From contig CAMPGL010000052.1 of assembly GCA_946885435.1 (NCBI GenBank), positions 1 to 12,157 on the forward strand: a stretch of 12,157 nt of DNA. The letters are read 5' to 3'. Under the pieces are notes generated by a model that had not been told where the DNA came from, did not search any database, and saw nothing but the letters and a program-made list of their open reading frames with translations. The stretch is from an uncultured Brevundimonas sp. Lineage in GTDB: Bacteria > Pseudomonadota > Alphaproteobacteria > Caulobacterales > Caulobacteraceae. The position numbers and the translations under genes were made by a program. Shown here piece by piece: positions 5,582 to 12,157 of the stretch (its first letter is position 1; the number at the start of each line of letters is the position of its first letter).

Positions 5582-6625
5582 ATGCCGACGCTGATGACTC
5601 CCGCGCTCCACCTCCTGGGATCCGCCGCCGACGGAGGCGCCGAGACCTATTTCGTCGATCTGGTGACGGCGCTTCACGAAGCCGGCGCCCCGACCTCGGC
5701 GGCCATCCGCCCGCACGCCGATCGCGAAGAGGCGCTGCGAGGCGCGGGCGTGCCGTATGAGCATTTCGGCTTCGGCTCGCCGCTCGATCTGGGCACCCGG
5801 CCGGCCATCGCTCAGTTCGCCCGCGGGCAGGGCGCGCATGTGCTTGTCGCCTGGATGAACCGCGCCGCGCGGCATTGCCCCAAGGGTCCGTGGGCGCGGG
5901 TCGGGCGACTCGGCGGCTACTACGACCTGAAGAACTATCGCGGCTTCGACGCCCTGGTCGGCAACACCCGCGACATCCGCGACTGGATCGTCGGCCAGGG
6001 CTGGCCGGTCGAGCGGGCCCACTACATCCCCAACTTCGCCGAGGCCGACGACCACCCGGCGCAGAGCCGGGCGGTGCTGGATACGCCGCGCGAGGCCCCT
6101 CTCCTGCTGGCCATGGGCCGGCTGCATGAGGCCAAGGCCCACGACGTCACCCTTCGGGCGCTGGCCCAGATTCCGGGGGCCGTCCTGTGGATCGCCGGCT
6201 CCGGCCCGCTGGAGGGCGAACTGCGCCGTCTGGCCGACGACCTGGGCGTGGCCGACCGGGTGCGCTGGCTGGGCTGGCGGGCGGATGCGGGCGCTCTTTA
6301 TCGCGCCGCCGATGTCGTGGTCTTCCCGTCGCGGCACGAGCCGCTGGGCAATGTGGTCATCCAGACCTGGGCGTACGGCAAGCAGGTCGTGGCGGCGGCG
6401 GCCGCTGGGCCCAAGGCGCTAATCCGCGACGGCGTCGACGGCCTGATCGTGCCGATCGACGATCCTGAGGTGCTGGCCGCGACCCTGAACGGCCTGATCA
6501 AGGCGCCGGACCTCCGGCAGCGCCTGGCGGCCGCCGGATTGGCGCGCGCGGCCGAGTTCTCCAAGGCGCAGGTCCTGCCGCTCTGGACCGAGCTGTTCGA
6601 CCAGTTGGACCGGGAGCGGGCCTGA
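5582..6625 (+). CDS. GT4-like (GT-B fold) glycosyltransferase
   Basis: The product is a predicted retaining sugar transferase of 347 residues, probably acting at the cytoplasmic face of the membrane on a lipopolysaccharide or other surface glycan; donor and acceptor cannot be told. The N-terminal acceptor domain shows the Gly-rich loop SAADGGAETYF (14-24). The C-terminal donor domain shows LLAMGRLHEAKAHDV (175-189, with the Arg and Lys that hold the donor phosphate), LWIAGSGPLEGEL (202-214), VVVFPSRHEPLGN (245-257) and a typical C-terminal helix. In the EX7E motif the second Glu is Gln (Glu253...Gln261), which is unusual. I chose the ATG at 5582; the frame is open from 5507, but the extra residues are Arg-rich and unlike the family, and an ATG at 5594 is also possible. 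Its stop overlaps the AsnB start by one base. Confidence 0.88.
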   Translation: MPTLMTPALHLLGSAADGGAETYFVDLVTALHEAGAPTSAAIRPHADREEALRGAGVPYEHFGFGSPLDLGTRPAIAQFARGQGAHVLVAWMNRAARHCPKGPWARVGRLGGYYDLKNYRGFDALVGNTRDIRDWIVGQGWPVERAHYIPNFAEADDHPAQSRAVLDTPREAPLLLAMGRLHEAKAHDVTLRALAQIPGAVLWIAGSGPLEGELRRLADDLGVADRVRWLGWRADAGALYRAADVVVFPSRHEPLGNVVIQTWAYGKQVVAAAAAGPKALIRDGVDGLIVPIDDPEVLAATLNGLIKAPDLRQRLAAAGLARAAEFSKAQVLPLWTELFDQLDRERA

Positions 6626-8400
6626 TGTGCGGCATCGCGGGCATCCTGGGCGCCGACGAGGCGCCCGAGCAGGCGGTGCGCTCGATGATCGAGCGGCTCC
6701 AGCACCGCGGGCCGAACGGCATCCGCGTCGAGAGCGGCCCCGGCTGGGCGGTGGCGCACGCGCGCCTGTCGATCATCGACCTGGAAGGCGGCTGGCAGCC
6801 GCTGCACGCCGCCGGCTCGACCGTCATCGGCAACGGGGAGATCTACAACTACGTCGAGCTGATCGAGGAGTTCGGCCTCGAGGACCAGCTCAAGACCGGT
6901 TCGGACTTCGAGCCCCTTCTGCACATCTATGCGCTGGAAGGCGAGAAGGCCTTCACGCGCCTCAGGGGCATGTACGCCTTCTGCCTGATCGGCCACGACG
7001 GGCGGACCTGGCTGGTGCGGGATCCGTTCGGGATCAAGCCGCTGTACGCGATGGATCGTAGGTCCCATCTGCATTTCTCCTCAGAAACGCGGGCCCTCTC
7101 CACGTCCCCACCTCACGAAGTCAATGAGTGGGCGGCAGCCAGTCTATTATCGCTCGGGTACGTGCTCGACGGCGGCGTGTACGAAGAACCCTTGCGGATC
7201 TCGCCCGGCACCATCGATGAGTACCGACTGCAAAAGGGCGTGGTGCGATCCAACGAAGGACGCTCAATCGAGATGGGCGCGGACTTTCAGTCTTCGCACC
7301 ACCTGAGGTCAATCGATCGCGAGCATAGCCCAACAGGCGACGAGGACCAGCTTCTCGCCCGCCTCGATGCTATTCTCGAGGACAGCGTGCGCGTCCACCA
7401 GCGCTCCGACGTGCCCTACGGCTTGTTCCTGTCCGGCGGGATCGACTCCTCCGCCATAGCCACGCTGATGGCGCGGCTGAACGAGCGGCCCGTCACCGCC
7501 TTCACCTGCGGCTTCGATGGGCCCGGCGCCCGTGACGAGCGGGCCCATGCCGAGGCGGTGGCCCGCGCCCTGAACCTCGACTGGCGCGAGACGACCTTCG
7601 GGGAGGAGGACTTCTGGCGCATCCTGCCGGAGGTCGCATGGTGCCTGGACGACCCGACCACCGACTACGCCACCCTGCCGACCTGGAAGCTGGCCGAGGC
7701 CGCCAAGGGGACCCTCACCGTCGTCCTCTCCGGCGAAGGCGGTGACGAGCTGTTCGCCGGCTATGGCCGCTACCGCCGGGCGCTGCGGCCGGCCTGGCTC
7801 GGCGGCCGCCCGGCAGAGCCGCAGTTCGACGCGGATCATCTAAGGGACCGCGGCAAGGCCGCGCTGGAGAGCTGGCGGCAGGCCGCGAGCCACGCCGCCC
7901 GACCGTGGATGACCCCGCTGCAGAAGGCCCAGGCCGCCGACATCGCGACTTGGCTGCCCAACGACCTCCTGCTCAAGCTCGACCGCACCCTGATGGCGCA
8001 CGGGCTGGAGGGGCGCACGCCCTTCCTCGACCGCGAGGTCGCGGCCTTCGCCTTCAACCTGCCGGATCGGTTCAAGGTGCGCGGCCGCTACGGCAAGTGG
8101 CTGCTGAGGAAATGGCTGGAGAAGCACCTGCCCGCCGCCGATCCCTGGGCGAAGAAGAAGGGCTTCACCGTCCCCGTCGCCGCCTGGATCGCGCCGCGCG
8201 CCGGAGACCTCGCCCCGGCCATGGCGACGCATGAGGGACTGGCCCAGGTCTGCGACATGGAGGCCGTGCGCGCCGTCTTCGAGCGCGAAGAACATGCGGC
8301 CTCGCGCTGGCCTCTGCTGTTCTACGCCGTATGGTGGAACATCCACGTCGCCGGCATGGATCGCCGGGCCGCCCTGGAGGCGCTGCTCGGAACGGTCTGA
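6625..8400 (+). CDS. asnB: Glutamine-hydrolysing asparagine synthase-type amidotransferase (AsnB)
   Basis: The product has 591 residues and two domains. The N-terminal glutaminase has nucleophile Cys2 (MCGIAG), HRGPNG (27-32), RLSIIDL (47-53), NGEIYNY (70-76) and SD (93-94). The C-terminal synthetase has the pyrophosphate loop LSGGIDSS (269-276), SGEGGDELFAGY (369-380) and the stretch from NDLLLKLDRT to GLEGRTPFLD. All catalytic landmarks are present, so it should move ammonia from glutamine onto an adenylated carboxylate, either aspartate or, given its neighbour, a sugar acid of a surface polysaccharide. It overlaps the glycosyltransferase stop by one base (TGATG), so the two are translationally coupled. 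Codons for residues about 143-252, the linker and start of the synthetase domain, are unlike the rest: about 60% GC with CTA TTA, AGG and TCA codons. The frame stays intact there. Confidence 0.93.
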   Translation: MCGIAGILGADEAPEQAVRSMIERLQHRGPNGIRVESGPGWAVAHARLSIIDLEGGWQPLHAAGSTVIGNGEIYNYVELIEEFGLEDQLKTGSDFEPLLHIYALEGEKAFTRLRGMYAFCLIGHDGRTWLVRDPFGIKPLYAMDRRSHLHFSSETRALSTSPPHEVNEWAAASLLSLGYVLDGGVYEEPLRISPGTIDEYRLQKGVVRSNEGRSIEMGADFQSSHHLRSIDREHSPTGDEDQLLARLDAILEDSVRVHQRSDVPYGLFLSGGIDSSAIATLMARLNERPVTAFTCGFDGPGARDERAHAEAVARALNLDWRETTFGEEDFWRILPEVAWCLDDPTTDYATLPTWKLAEAAKGTLTVVLSGEGGDELFAGYGRYRRALRPAWLGGRPAEPQFDADHLRDRGKAALESWRQAASHAARPWMTPLQKAQAADIATWLPNDLLLKLDRTLMAHGLEGRTPFLDREVAAFAFNLPDRFKVRGRYGKWLLRKWLEKHLPAADPWAKKKGFTVPVAAWIAPRAGDLAPAMATHEGLAQVCDMEAVRAVFEREEHAASRWPLLFYAVWWNIHVAGMDRRAALEALLGTV

Positions 8401-8422
8401 GCCGGGGACGGTTAAGCTTTCG

Positions 8423-8428
8423 AAGGAG
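8423..8428 (+). promoter_or_regulatory. Ribosome binding site (AAGGAG) of the PQQ dehydrogenase
   Basis: AAGGAG ends nine bases before the ATG at 8438. It selects this start over the frame open upstream to 8231, which lies inside asnB, and it places a lipoprotein signal at the very N-terminus. Confidence 0.75.
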
Positions 8429-8437
8429 CCCCTCGCC

Positions 8438-9709
8438 ATGGCCTTGATCGCCTCCCGCCTCGCCGTCCTCGTCGTTGCTGGATGTCTGAGCGGATGCGAT
8501 CGGAACGAGGCGCCCCAGCCTCAGCCCGAGCCGCCGGCCCAGGAAGTCCCGGCCCCGCGCCCCCCGGTCGAGACGCGTCCGCCGAACGCGACGGATCAGC
8601 AGCCGGCCTTCGAGGGCCAGACGCGGGCGCCCTCGGTCGATACAGAGCGCGAGCTGCGGGTGGAGACGGTGGCTTCTGGCCTGGAGCACCCCTGGGCGCT
8701 CGCCCAGATGCCGAACGGCCGCTGGCTGGTGACCGAGCGTCCCGGCCGCCTGCGCGTCATCCTTCCGGGCGGGCGGATCAGCGAGCCGGTCCAAGGCCTG
8801 CCGGACATCCTGTCCGGACGCCAGGCCGGCCTGCTGGACGTGGCGCTCAGCCCCACCTTCGCCACCGACCGGCTGGTCTATATGAGCTTCACCGAAGCCC
8901 GGGACGGCGGCAACGGCACCTCGGTGGCACGTGGCCGCCTCAACGAAGACGAGACGCGTATCGAGGACGTGGAGGTCATCTTCCGCGCCGTCCCGGCCTA
9001 CGACAACCAGATGCACTACGGATCGCGGCTCGTGTTCGACCGCGAAGGCCGGCTGTTCATCACCCTGGGTGAGCGCTCCGATCTCGAGACCCGGCCTCAG
9101 GCCCAGGACCTGCGCAGCCACCTCGGCAAGATCGTGCGGATCAACGCCGACGGCTCGATCCCGCAGGACAACCCCTTCATCGGCCGCCAGGGCGCGCTGC
9201 CCGGGATCTGGTCGCTCGGGCACCGCAACGTCCAGGGCGCGGCCCTGCATCCGGACACCGGCGAGCTCTGGATCGCCGAGCACGGCGCGCGCGGCGGCGA
9301 CGAGATCAACATCGTGCGCGGCGGCCGCAACTACGGCTGGCCCACGATCTCATACGGGCTGGAATACTCGCGCGAGCCGATCGGCGAGGGCCTGACCCAG
9401 CAGGAGGGTCTGGAGCAGCCGCTCTACTACTGGGACCCGGTCATCGCGCCGGGGGGCATGGCCTTCTACACCGGCGACCTGTTCCCGGAGTGGCGTGGAA
9501 ACCTGTTCGTCTCCGGCCTGTCGGGCGAGCACCTGGCGCGGCTGGTGCTCGACGGCGAGCGCGTCGTCGGCGAGGAGCGCCTGCTGGTCGACCAGAACCA
9601 GCGCATCCGCGATGTCGCGGTCGGTGGCGACGGCTCCCTGTGGGTCGTCACCGACGAGTCCGAAGGCCGGCTCATGCGGATCACGCCCGCCGTCCGCCGC
9701 GTCGATTAA
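8438..9709 (+). CDS. PQQ-dependent aldose sugar dehydrogenase, predicted lipoprotein (Asd/YliI type)
   Basis: This is a six-bladed beta-propeller enzyme of the soluble glucose/aldose dehydrogenase family, which oxidises the C1 of aldoses to the lactone with PQQ in the periplasm. The 423-residue protein starts with a signal peptide and the lipobox LSGC, acylated Cys at 20, with Asp at +2. A Pro/Gln/Glu-rich spacer at about 22-56 then lifts the catalytic domain from the membrane. Family features follow: GLEHPWALAQMPNGRWLVTE (81-100), QMHYGSRLVFD (191-201, containing the likely general base His193), LFITLGER (206-213), SLGHRNVQG (259-267, Arg263 near PQQ) and EHGARGGDEIN (281-291). No PQQ synthesis genes are in the window, so the cofactor may come from elsewhere. 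The gene lies 37 bp after asnB and 9 bp before an anion permease. Confidence 0.88.
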   Translation: MALIASRLAVLVVAGCLSGCDRNEAPQPQPEPPAQEVPAPRPPVETRPPNATDQQPAFEGQTRAPSVDTERELRVETVASGLEHPWALAQMPNGRWLVTERPGRLRVILPGGRISEPVQGLPDILSGRQAGLLDVALSPTFATDRLVYMSFTEARDGGNGTSVARGRLNEDETRIEDVEVIFRAVPAYDNQMHYGSRLVFDREGRLFITLGERSDLETRPQAQDLRSHLGKIVRINADGSIPQDNPFIGRQGALPGIWSLGHRNVQGAALHPDTGELWIAEHGARGGDEINIVRGGRNYGWPTISYGLEYSREPIGEGLTQQEGLEQPLYYWDPVIAPGGMAFYTGDLFPEWRGNLFVSGLSGEHLARLVLDGERVVGEERLLVDQNQRIRDVAVGGDGSLWVVTDESEGRLMRITPAVRRVD

Positions 9710-9718
9710 GCGAGCCCT

Positions 9719-10993
9719 GTGACCTTCGACCAGATCACCACCCTGGCCGTCCTCGCGGGGGTCTTCCTCGCCTTCGTGCTGGACAAGGCGCGGGCCGATC
9801 TCGTGGCGCTGTCCGGTGCGGCGGTTCTCCTGGCCCTTGGTGTCGTGGCGCCGTCCGACGTCCAGCGCGCCTTCGCCAGCCCGGCCATCATCGCCCTGGC
9901 CTCGCTGTTCGTCCTCAACCGCGCGCTGGAACGGACAGGAATTCTGCGCCTGGTGATCATCGGGGCGGCGCGCCAGGTGCGCCGCTTCGGCGTGGCGGCG
10001 CTGGGCGGCGTCTTCGCCATGGTCGGCGGGGCCTCGGCCTTCATGAACAACACCCCCGTGGTGCTGCTCGCGGCGCCGGTGGTGCGCGACATGGCCCGGC
10101 GGCTCAAGATCCATCCCCGGCGGGTGCTGATCCCGCTATCCTACCTCGCCATCATGGCCGGGGCCTGCACCCTGATCGGGACCTCGACCAACCTGCTGGT
10201 CGACGACATGGCCGCCGCCTCGGGCCTCAGGCGGTTCGGGATCTTCGAGATGGCGCCCGTGGGCCTGAGCCTGGCGGTCGCCGGTGTGCTCTATCTCAGC
10301 CTCGTCGGCTGGCGGCTTCTGCCCGCCGAGCGCGCCGACGACCTGATCGCCGAGCCCAAGGATCTCCACAAGCGACCCGAGCGGTCCAAGCTTCGCCCCT
10401 GGGCCGCGGCCCTCGCCGTGGGGATGTTCATCCTGGTCGTCACCCTGGCGGCGCTGGGGGTCGGCCACATCGCCGCCCTGGCCTTCGCCGGCGCCATCGC
10501 GCTGGTGCTGCTGCGCGTCCTGTCCCTGGACGAGGCCTACGGTGGCCTTCAGCCCGACATCCTCCTGCTGATCGCGGGCATGCTGGTGCTCGGGATTGCG
10601 ATCGAGACCACGGGCCTGGCCGAGAACGTGATGCGCAGCCTGACCGTCTGGCTGACGCCGTTCCACCCGCTGGTGGCGCTGGCGGTGCTCTATCTGGTGA
10701 CGCTGATCCTGACCGAGATCATGTCCAACGCCGGCGTGGCGGTCCTGGTCACGCCGCTCGCCGTCGCCCTGGGGCAGGCCCTGTTCGTCGACCCCCGGCC
10801 GTTCGTCGTGGCGGTGATGATGGCGGCCTCAGCCGCCTTCGCCACGCCGGTGGGCTACCAGACCAACACCATCGTCTATGGCCTGGGGCGATATCGCTAC
10901 ATGGACTTCGTGAAGGTCGGCCTGCCGCTGAACCTGCTCACCTGGCTGGTCGGCCTGTGGGCGATTCCGCACTTCTTCCCGTTCGCGGGGTGA
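9719..10993 (+). CDS. SLC13-family anion permease (Na+/carboxylate or sulfate type)
   Basis: The product is an inner-membrane transporter of 424 residues with about ten hydrophobic helices in two inverted halves. Each half ends with the family's signature: SAFMNNTPVV (106-115) and GTSTNLLV (154-161) in the first, and EIMSNAGVAVLVTPLA (333-348) and TPVGYQTNTIVYG (376-388) in the second. The pair of S/T-N motifs binds the sodium and carboxylate or oxyanion in SLC13/DASS transporters. Many bacterial relatives of the YfbS type are near 600 residues with two RCK_C domains between the halves; here the link is only about 25 residues (RADDLIAEPKDLHK region), so those domains are absent. The start is a GTG nine bases after the dehydrogenase stop with a poor Shine-Dalgarno site, suggesting coupling. 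Substrate is unknown; the neighbour suggests a sugar acid. Confidence 0.88.
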   Translation: MTFDQITTLAVLAGVFLAFVLDKARADLVALSGAAVLLALGVVAPSDVQRAFASPAIIALASLFVLNRALERTGILRLVIIGAARQVRRFGVAALGGVFAMVGGASAFMNNTPVVLLAAPVVRDMARRLKIHPRRVLIPLSYLAIMAGACTLIGTSTNLLVDDMAAASGLRRFGIFEMAPVGLSLAVAGVLYLSLVGWRLLPAERADDLIAEPKDLHKRPERSKLRPWAAALAVGMFILVVTLAALGVGHIAALAFAGAIALVLLRVLSLDEAYGGLQPDILLLIAGMLVLGIAIETTGLAENVMRSLTVWLTPFHPLVALAVLYLVTLILTEIMSNAGVAVLVTPLAVALGQALFVDPRPFVVAVMMAASAAFATPVGYQTNTIVYGLGRYRYMDFVKVGLPLNLLTWLVGLWAIPHFFPFAG

Positions 10994-11093
10994 GCGTCGT
11001 CCCGGACGCCGCGCAGCGGCGATCCGGGGCCTAAACGCGGGCGACGCCGTCGAGCTTGGTCCCTAGCGCTGCGCGCTGCGGCCAGGGTGACGA
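10994..11093. repeat. Palindromic intergenic element between convergent genes
   Basis: Almost the whole 100-bp gap is made of inverted repeats. CCCGGACGCCGC (11001-11012) pairs with GCGGCG-A-TCCGGG (11016-11028) around the loop GCA with a one-base bulge. A second hairpin pairs AGCGC (11065-11069) with GCGCT (11073-11077), extended by CCCT/AGGG. GTCGTC at 10996 and GACGAC near 11089 are reverse complements at the two ends. CCCGG(A)-type stems of this kind are common repeated extragenic palindromes in Alphaproteobacteria. It probably ends transcription from both sides, although no T-run is present. Confidence 0.6.
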
Positions 11094-12157
11094 CTAGATG
11101 TGAATTGCGTGTCCCAAGGCCCGCAGCGTCGCCTCATGGAAAGCTTCGCCCAGCGTCGGGTGGACGTGGATCGTCCCCGCCACGTCCTCCAGCACCGCGC
11201 CCATCTCCAGCATTTGGGCGAAGCTGTTGGACAGCTCCGAGACGTGCTGGCCGACGGCCTGGATGCCCAGGAGGCGATGGTCGTCCTTGCGGGCGATGAC
11301 GCGCACGAAGCCGCCGTCGTCGCCGGCCTCGATGGCCAGCGCGCGGCCGATGGCCATCAGCGGGAAGCTGGCGGTGATGACGTCGTCGCGGCCTTCGACG
11401 TCCAGCGGCCCCAGGCCCGCCGAGACGATCTCCGGCTCGGTGAAACAGACCGCGGCGATGGTGACGGGGTCGAAGACCGCGTCATGGCCGGCGATGATCT
11501 CGGCCACGATCTCGCCCTGCGCCGAGCCCTTGTGGGCCAGCATGGGCTCGCCGGTCAGGTCGCCGATGGCCCAGACGTTGCGCATGGAGGTGGCGCAGCG
11601 GTTGTCGGTCTTCACGAACGGCCCGGCCATGGCCACGCCCATGTTCTCCAGGCCCCAACCTTGCGTGCGCGGACGGCGGCCGACGGTGACCAGCACCTTG
11701 TCGGCGTCCAGCCTGACGGCCTCGCCGTCCTTGGTCGTGACGTTCAGCTGGCCCTTCTCGAAGGACCCCGCCTTGGCGCCCAGAAGCAGCTTCACGCCGT
11801 GCTTCTCGAGCCACTTGGTCACCGGATCGGTCAGAGCCTTGTCGTAGAGCGGCAGGATGCGTTCGGCCATTTCCACAACCGTCACCTCGGCGCCCAGCTT
11901 GCGGAAGGCGATGCCCAGCTCCAGCCCGATGTAGCCGCCGCCGACCACGGCGAGCCGGCCCGGAACCTTGTCCAGCGACAGGGCCTCGGTCGAGGAGATG
12001 ACGTCGCCGCCGAACTTCAGGAAGGGCAGCTCGACCGGCTCGGAGCCCGTGGCGAGGATGACGTGCTCGGCCGAGATGGTGATCTCGCCCTCGTCGGTCC
12101 GGACCGTGCAGGTCTTGGCGTCCGAGAAGGTCGCCCAGCCCTTGATGACCTTGACCT
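11094..12157 (-). CDS. lpdA: Dihydrolipoyl dehydrogenase (E3), branched-chain keto-acid dehydrogenase type; N-terminus beyond window
   Basis: E3 reoxidises dihydrolipoamide of 2-oxo-acid dehydrogenase complexes with FAD and passes electrons to NAD+. The C-terminal 353 residues are visible; about 110, including the redox CxxxxC and first FAD motif, lie off the right edge. Seen here are ILATGSEPVELP, the NAD motif VVGGGYIGLELG (just below 11955), VGRRPRT, the second FAD motif NVWAIGDLTGEPMLAHKG, and the catalytic His-Glu dyad in HVHPTLGEAFHEAT (His codon 11160-11162, Glu 11145-11147). The wording SEPVELP, SSTEALS, YIGLELGIA, ERILPLYD and the ending RALGHAIHI resemble LpdV of Pseudomonas (valine/leucine/isoleucine catabolism) more than the pyruvate dehydrogenase E3. 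That is a recollection-based comparison. If so, bkd E1/E2 genes should lie just upstream on this strand, beyond the window. Confidence 0.93.
   Translation of the reverse strand, partial: VKVIKGWATFSDAKTCTVRTDEGEITISAEHVILATGSEPVELPFLKFGGDVISSTEALSLDKVPGRLAVVGGGYIGLELGIAFRKLGAEVTVVEMAERILPLYDKALTDPVTKWLEKHGVKLLLGAKAGSFEKGQLNVTTKDGEAVRLDADKVLVTVGRRPRTQGWGLENMGVAMAGPFVKTDNRCATSMRNVWAIGDLTGEPMLAHKGSAQGEIVAEIIAGHDAVFDPVTIAAVCFTEPEIVSAGLGPLDVEGRDDVITASFPLMAIGRALAIEAGDDGGFVRVIARKDDHRLLGIQAVGQHVSELSNSFAQMLEMGAVLEDVAGTIHVHPTLGEAFHEATLRALGHAIHI

Noticed and set aside
7051..7380. A possible insertion, intein or broken gene inside asnB
   Set aside because: The frame is continuous, total length is normal for AsnB and residues on both sides align in order, so it is at most a replacement and not an insertion.
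8165..9283. A 372-codon minus-strand open frame opposite the end of asnB and the PQQ dehydrogenase
   Set aside because: It crosses the junction of two well-supported plus-strand genes and has no recognisable domain.
9490..11034. A 514-codon plus-strand open frame overlapping the permease
   Set aside because: Its translation is Arg/Pro/Gly-rich without hydrophobic structure and it crosses two real genes; the frame at 9719 has SLC13 signatures.
1..12157. Search for CRISPR arrays, insertion sequences, prophage, toxin-antitoxin or defence genes
   Set aside because: No regularly spaced repeats, transposase or integrase motifs or terminal repeats were seen; the tRNA has no adjacent integrase or duplicated 3' end.

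Overview
The window is GC-rich (about 70% in the lines I sampled) and reads as chromosomal DNA of an alphaproteobacterium. The paired F0 ATP synthase b'/b genes, a class I fructose-bisphosphate aldolase next to pgk, weak or absent Shine-Dalgarno sites and the codon style fit Caulobacteraceae (Caulobacter, Phenylobacterium or Brevundimonas). That placement is an inference from protein style; no marker gene is present.

Layout. Positions 1-960 hold the end of an ATP synthase F0 operon (b' then b, overlapping by one base), closed by a hairpin. Two minus-strand genes for small membrane proteins follow: a four-helix protein of a poorly characterised family (1022-1531) and a PGPGW-type protein (1745-2167). 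A 263-bp divergent gap with inverted repeats separates them from a plus-strand SRAP/YedK-type DNA-protein crosslink protein (2431-3054). Two glycolytic/gluconeogenic genes come next, pgk (3079-4278) and class I aldolase (4351-5373), with a weak hairpin plus T-run between them and a strong terminator after them. That strong terminator faces a minus-strand elongator tRNA-Met(CAT) (5427-5503).

A second plus-strand block runs from 5582 to 10993: a GT4-like glycosyltransferase, an AsnB-type amidotransferase whose start overlaps the glycosyltransferase stop, a PQQ-type aldose dehydrogenase predicted to be a lipoprotein, and an SLC13-type anion permease that starts 9 bp after it. The first pair looks like surface-polysaccharide modification or asparagine synthesis. 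The second pair could couple periplasmic sugar oxidation to uptake of the acid product. A roughly 100-bp palindromic element separates the permease from a convergent, incomplete E3 dihydrolipoyl dehydrogenase (11094 to the window end), which most resembles the branched-chain keto-acid dehydrogenase type (LpdV).

Most of the window is central metabolism and I see no phage, IS, CRISPR or defence locus. The points most worth a second look are a stretch of asnB with foreign-looking codon use (about 7051-7380), a Gln in place of the second Glu of the glycosyltransferase EX7E motif, several inverted repeats placed over putative promoters, and a possibly leaderless pgk transcript.
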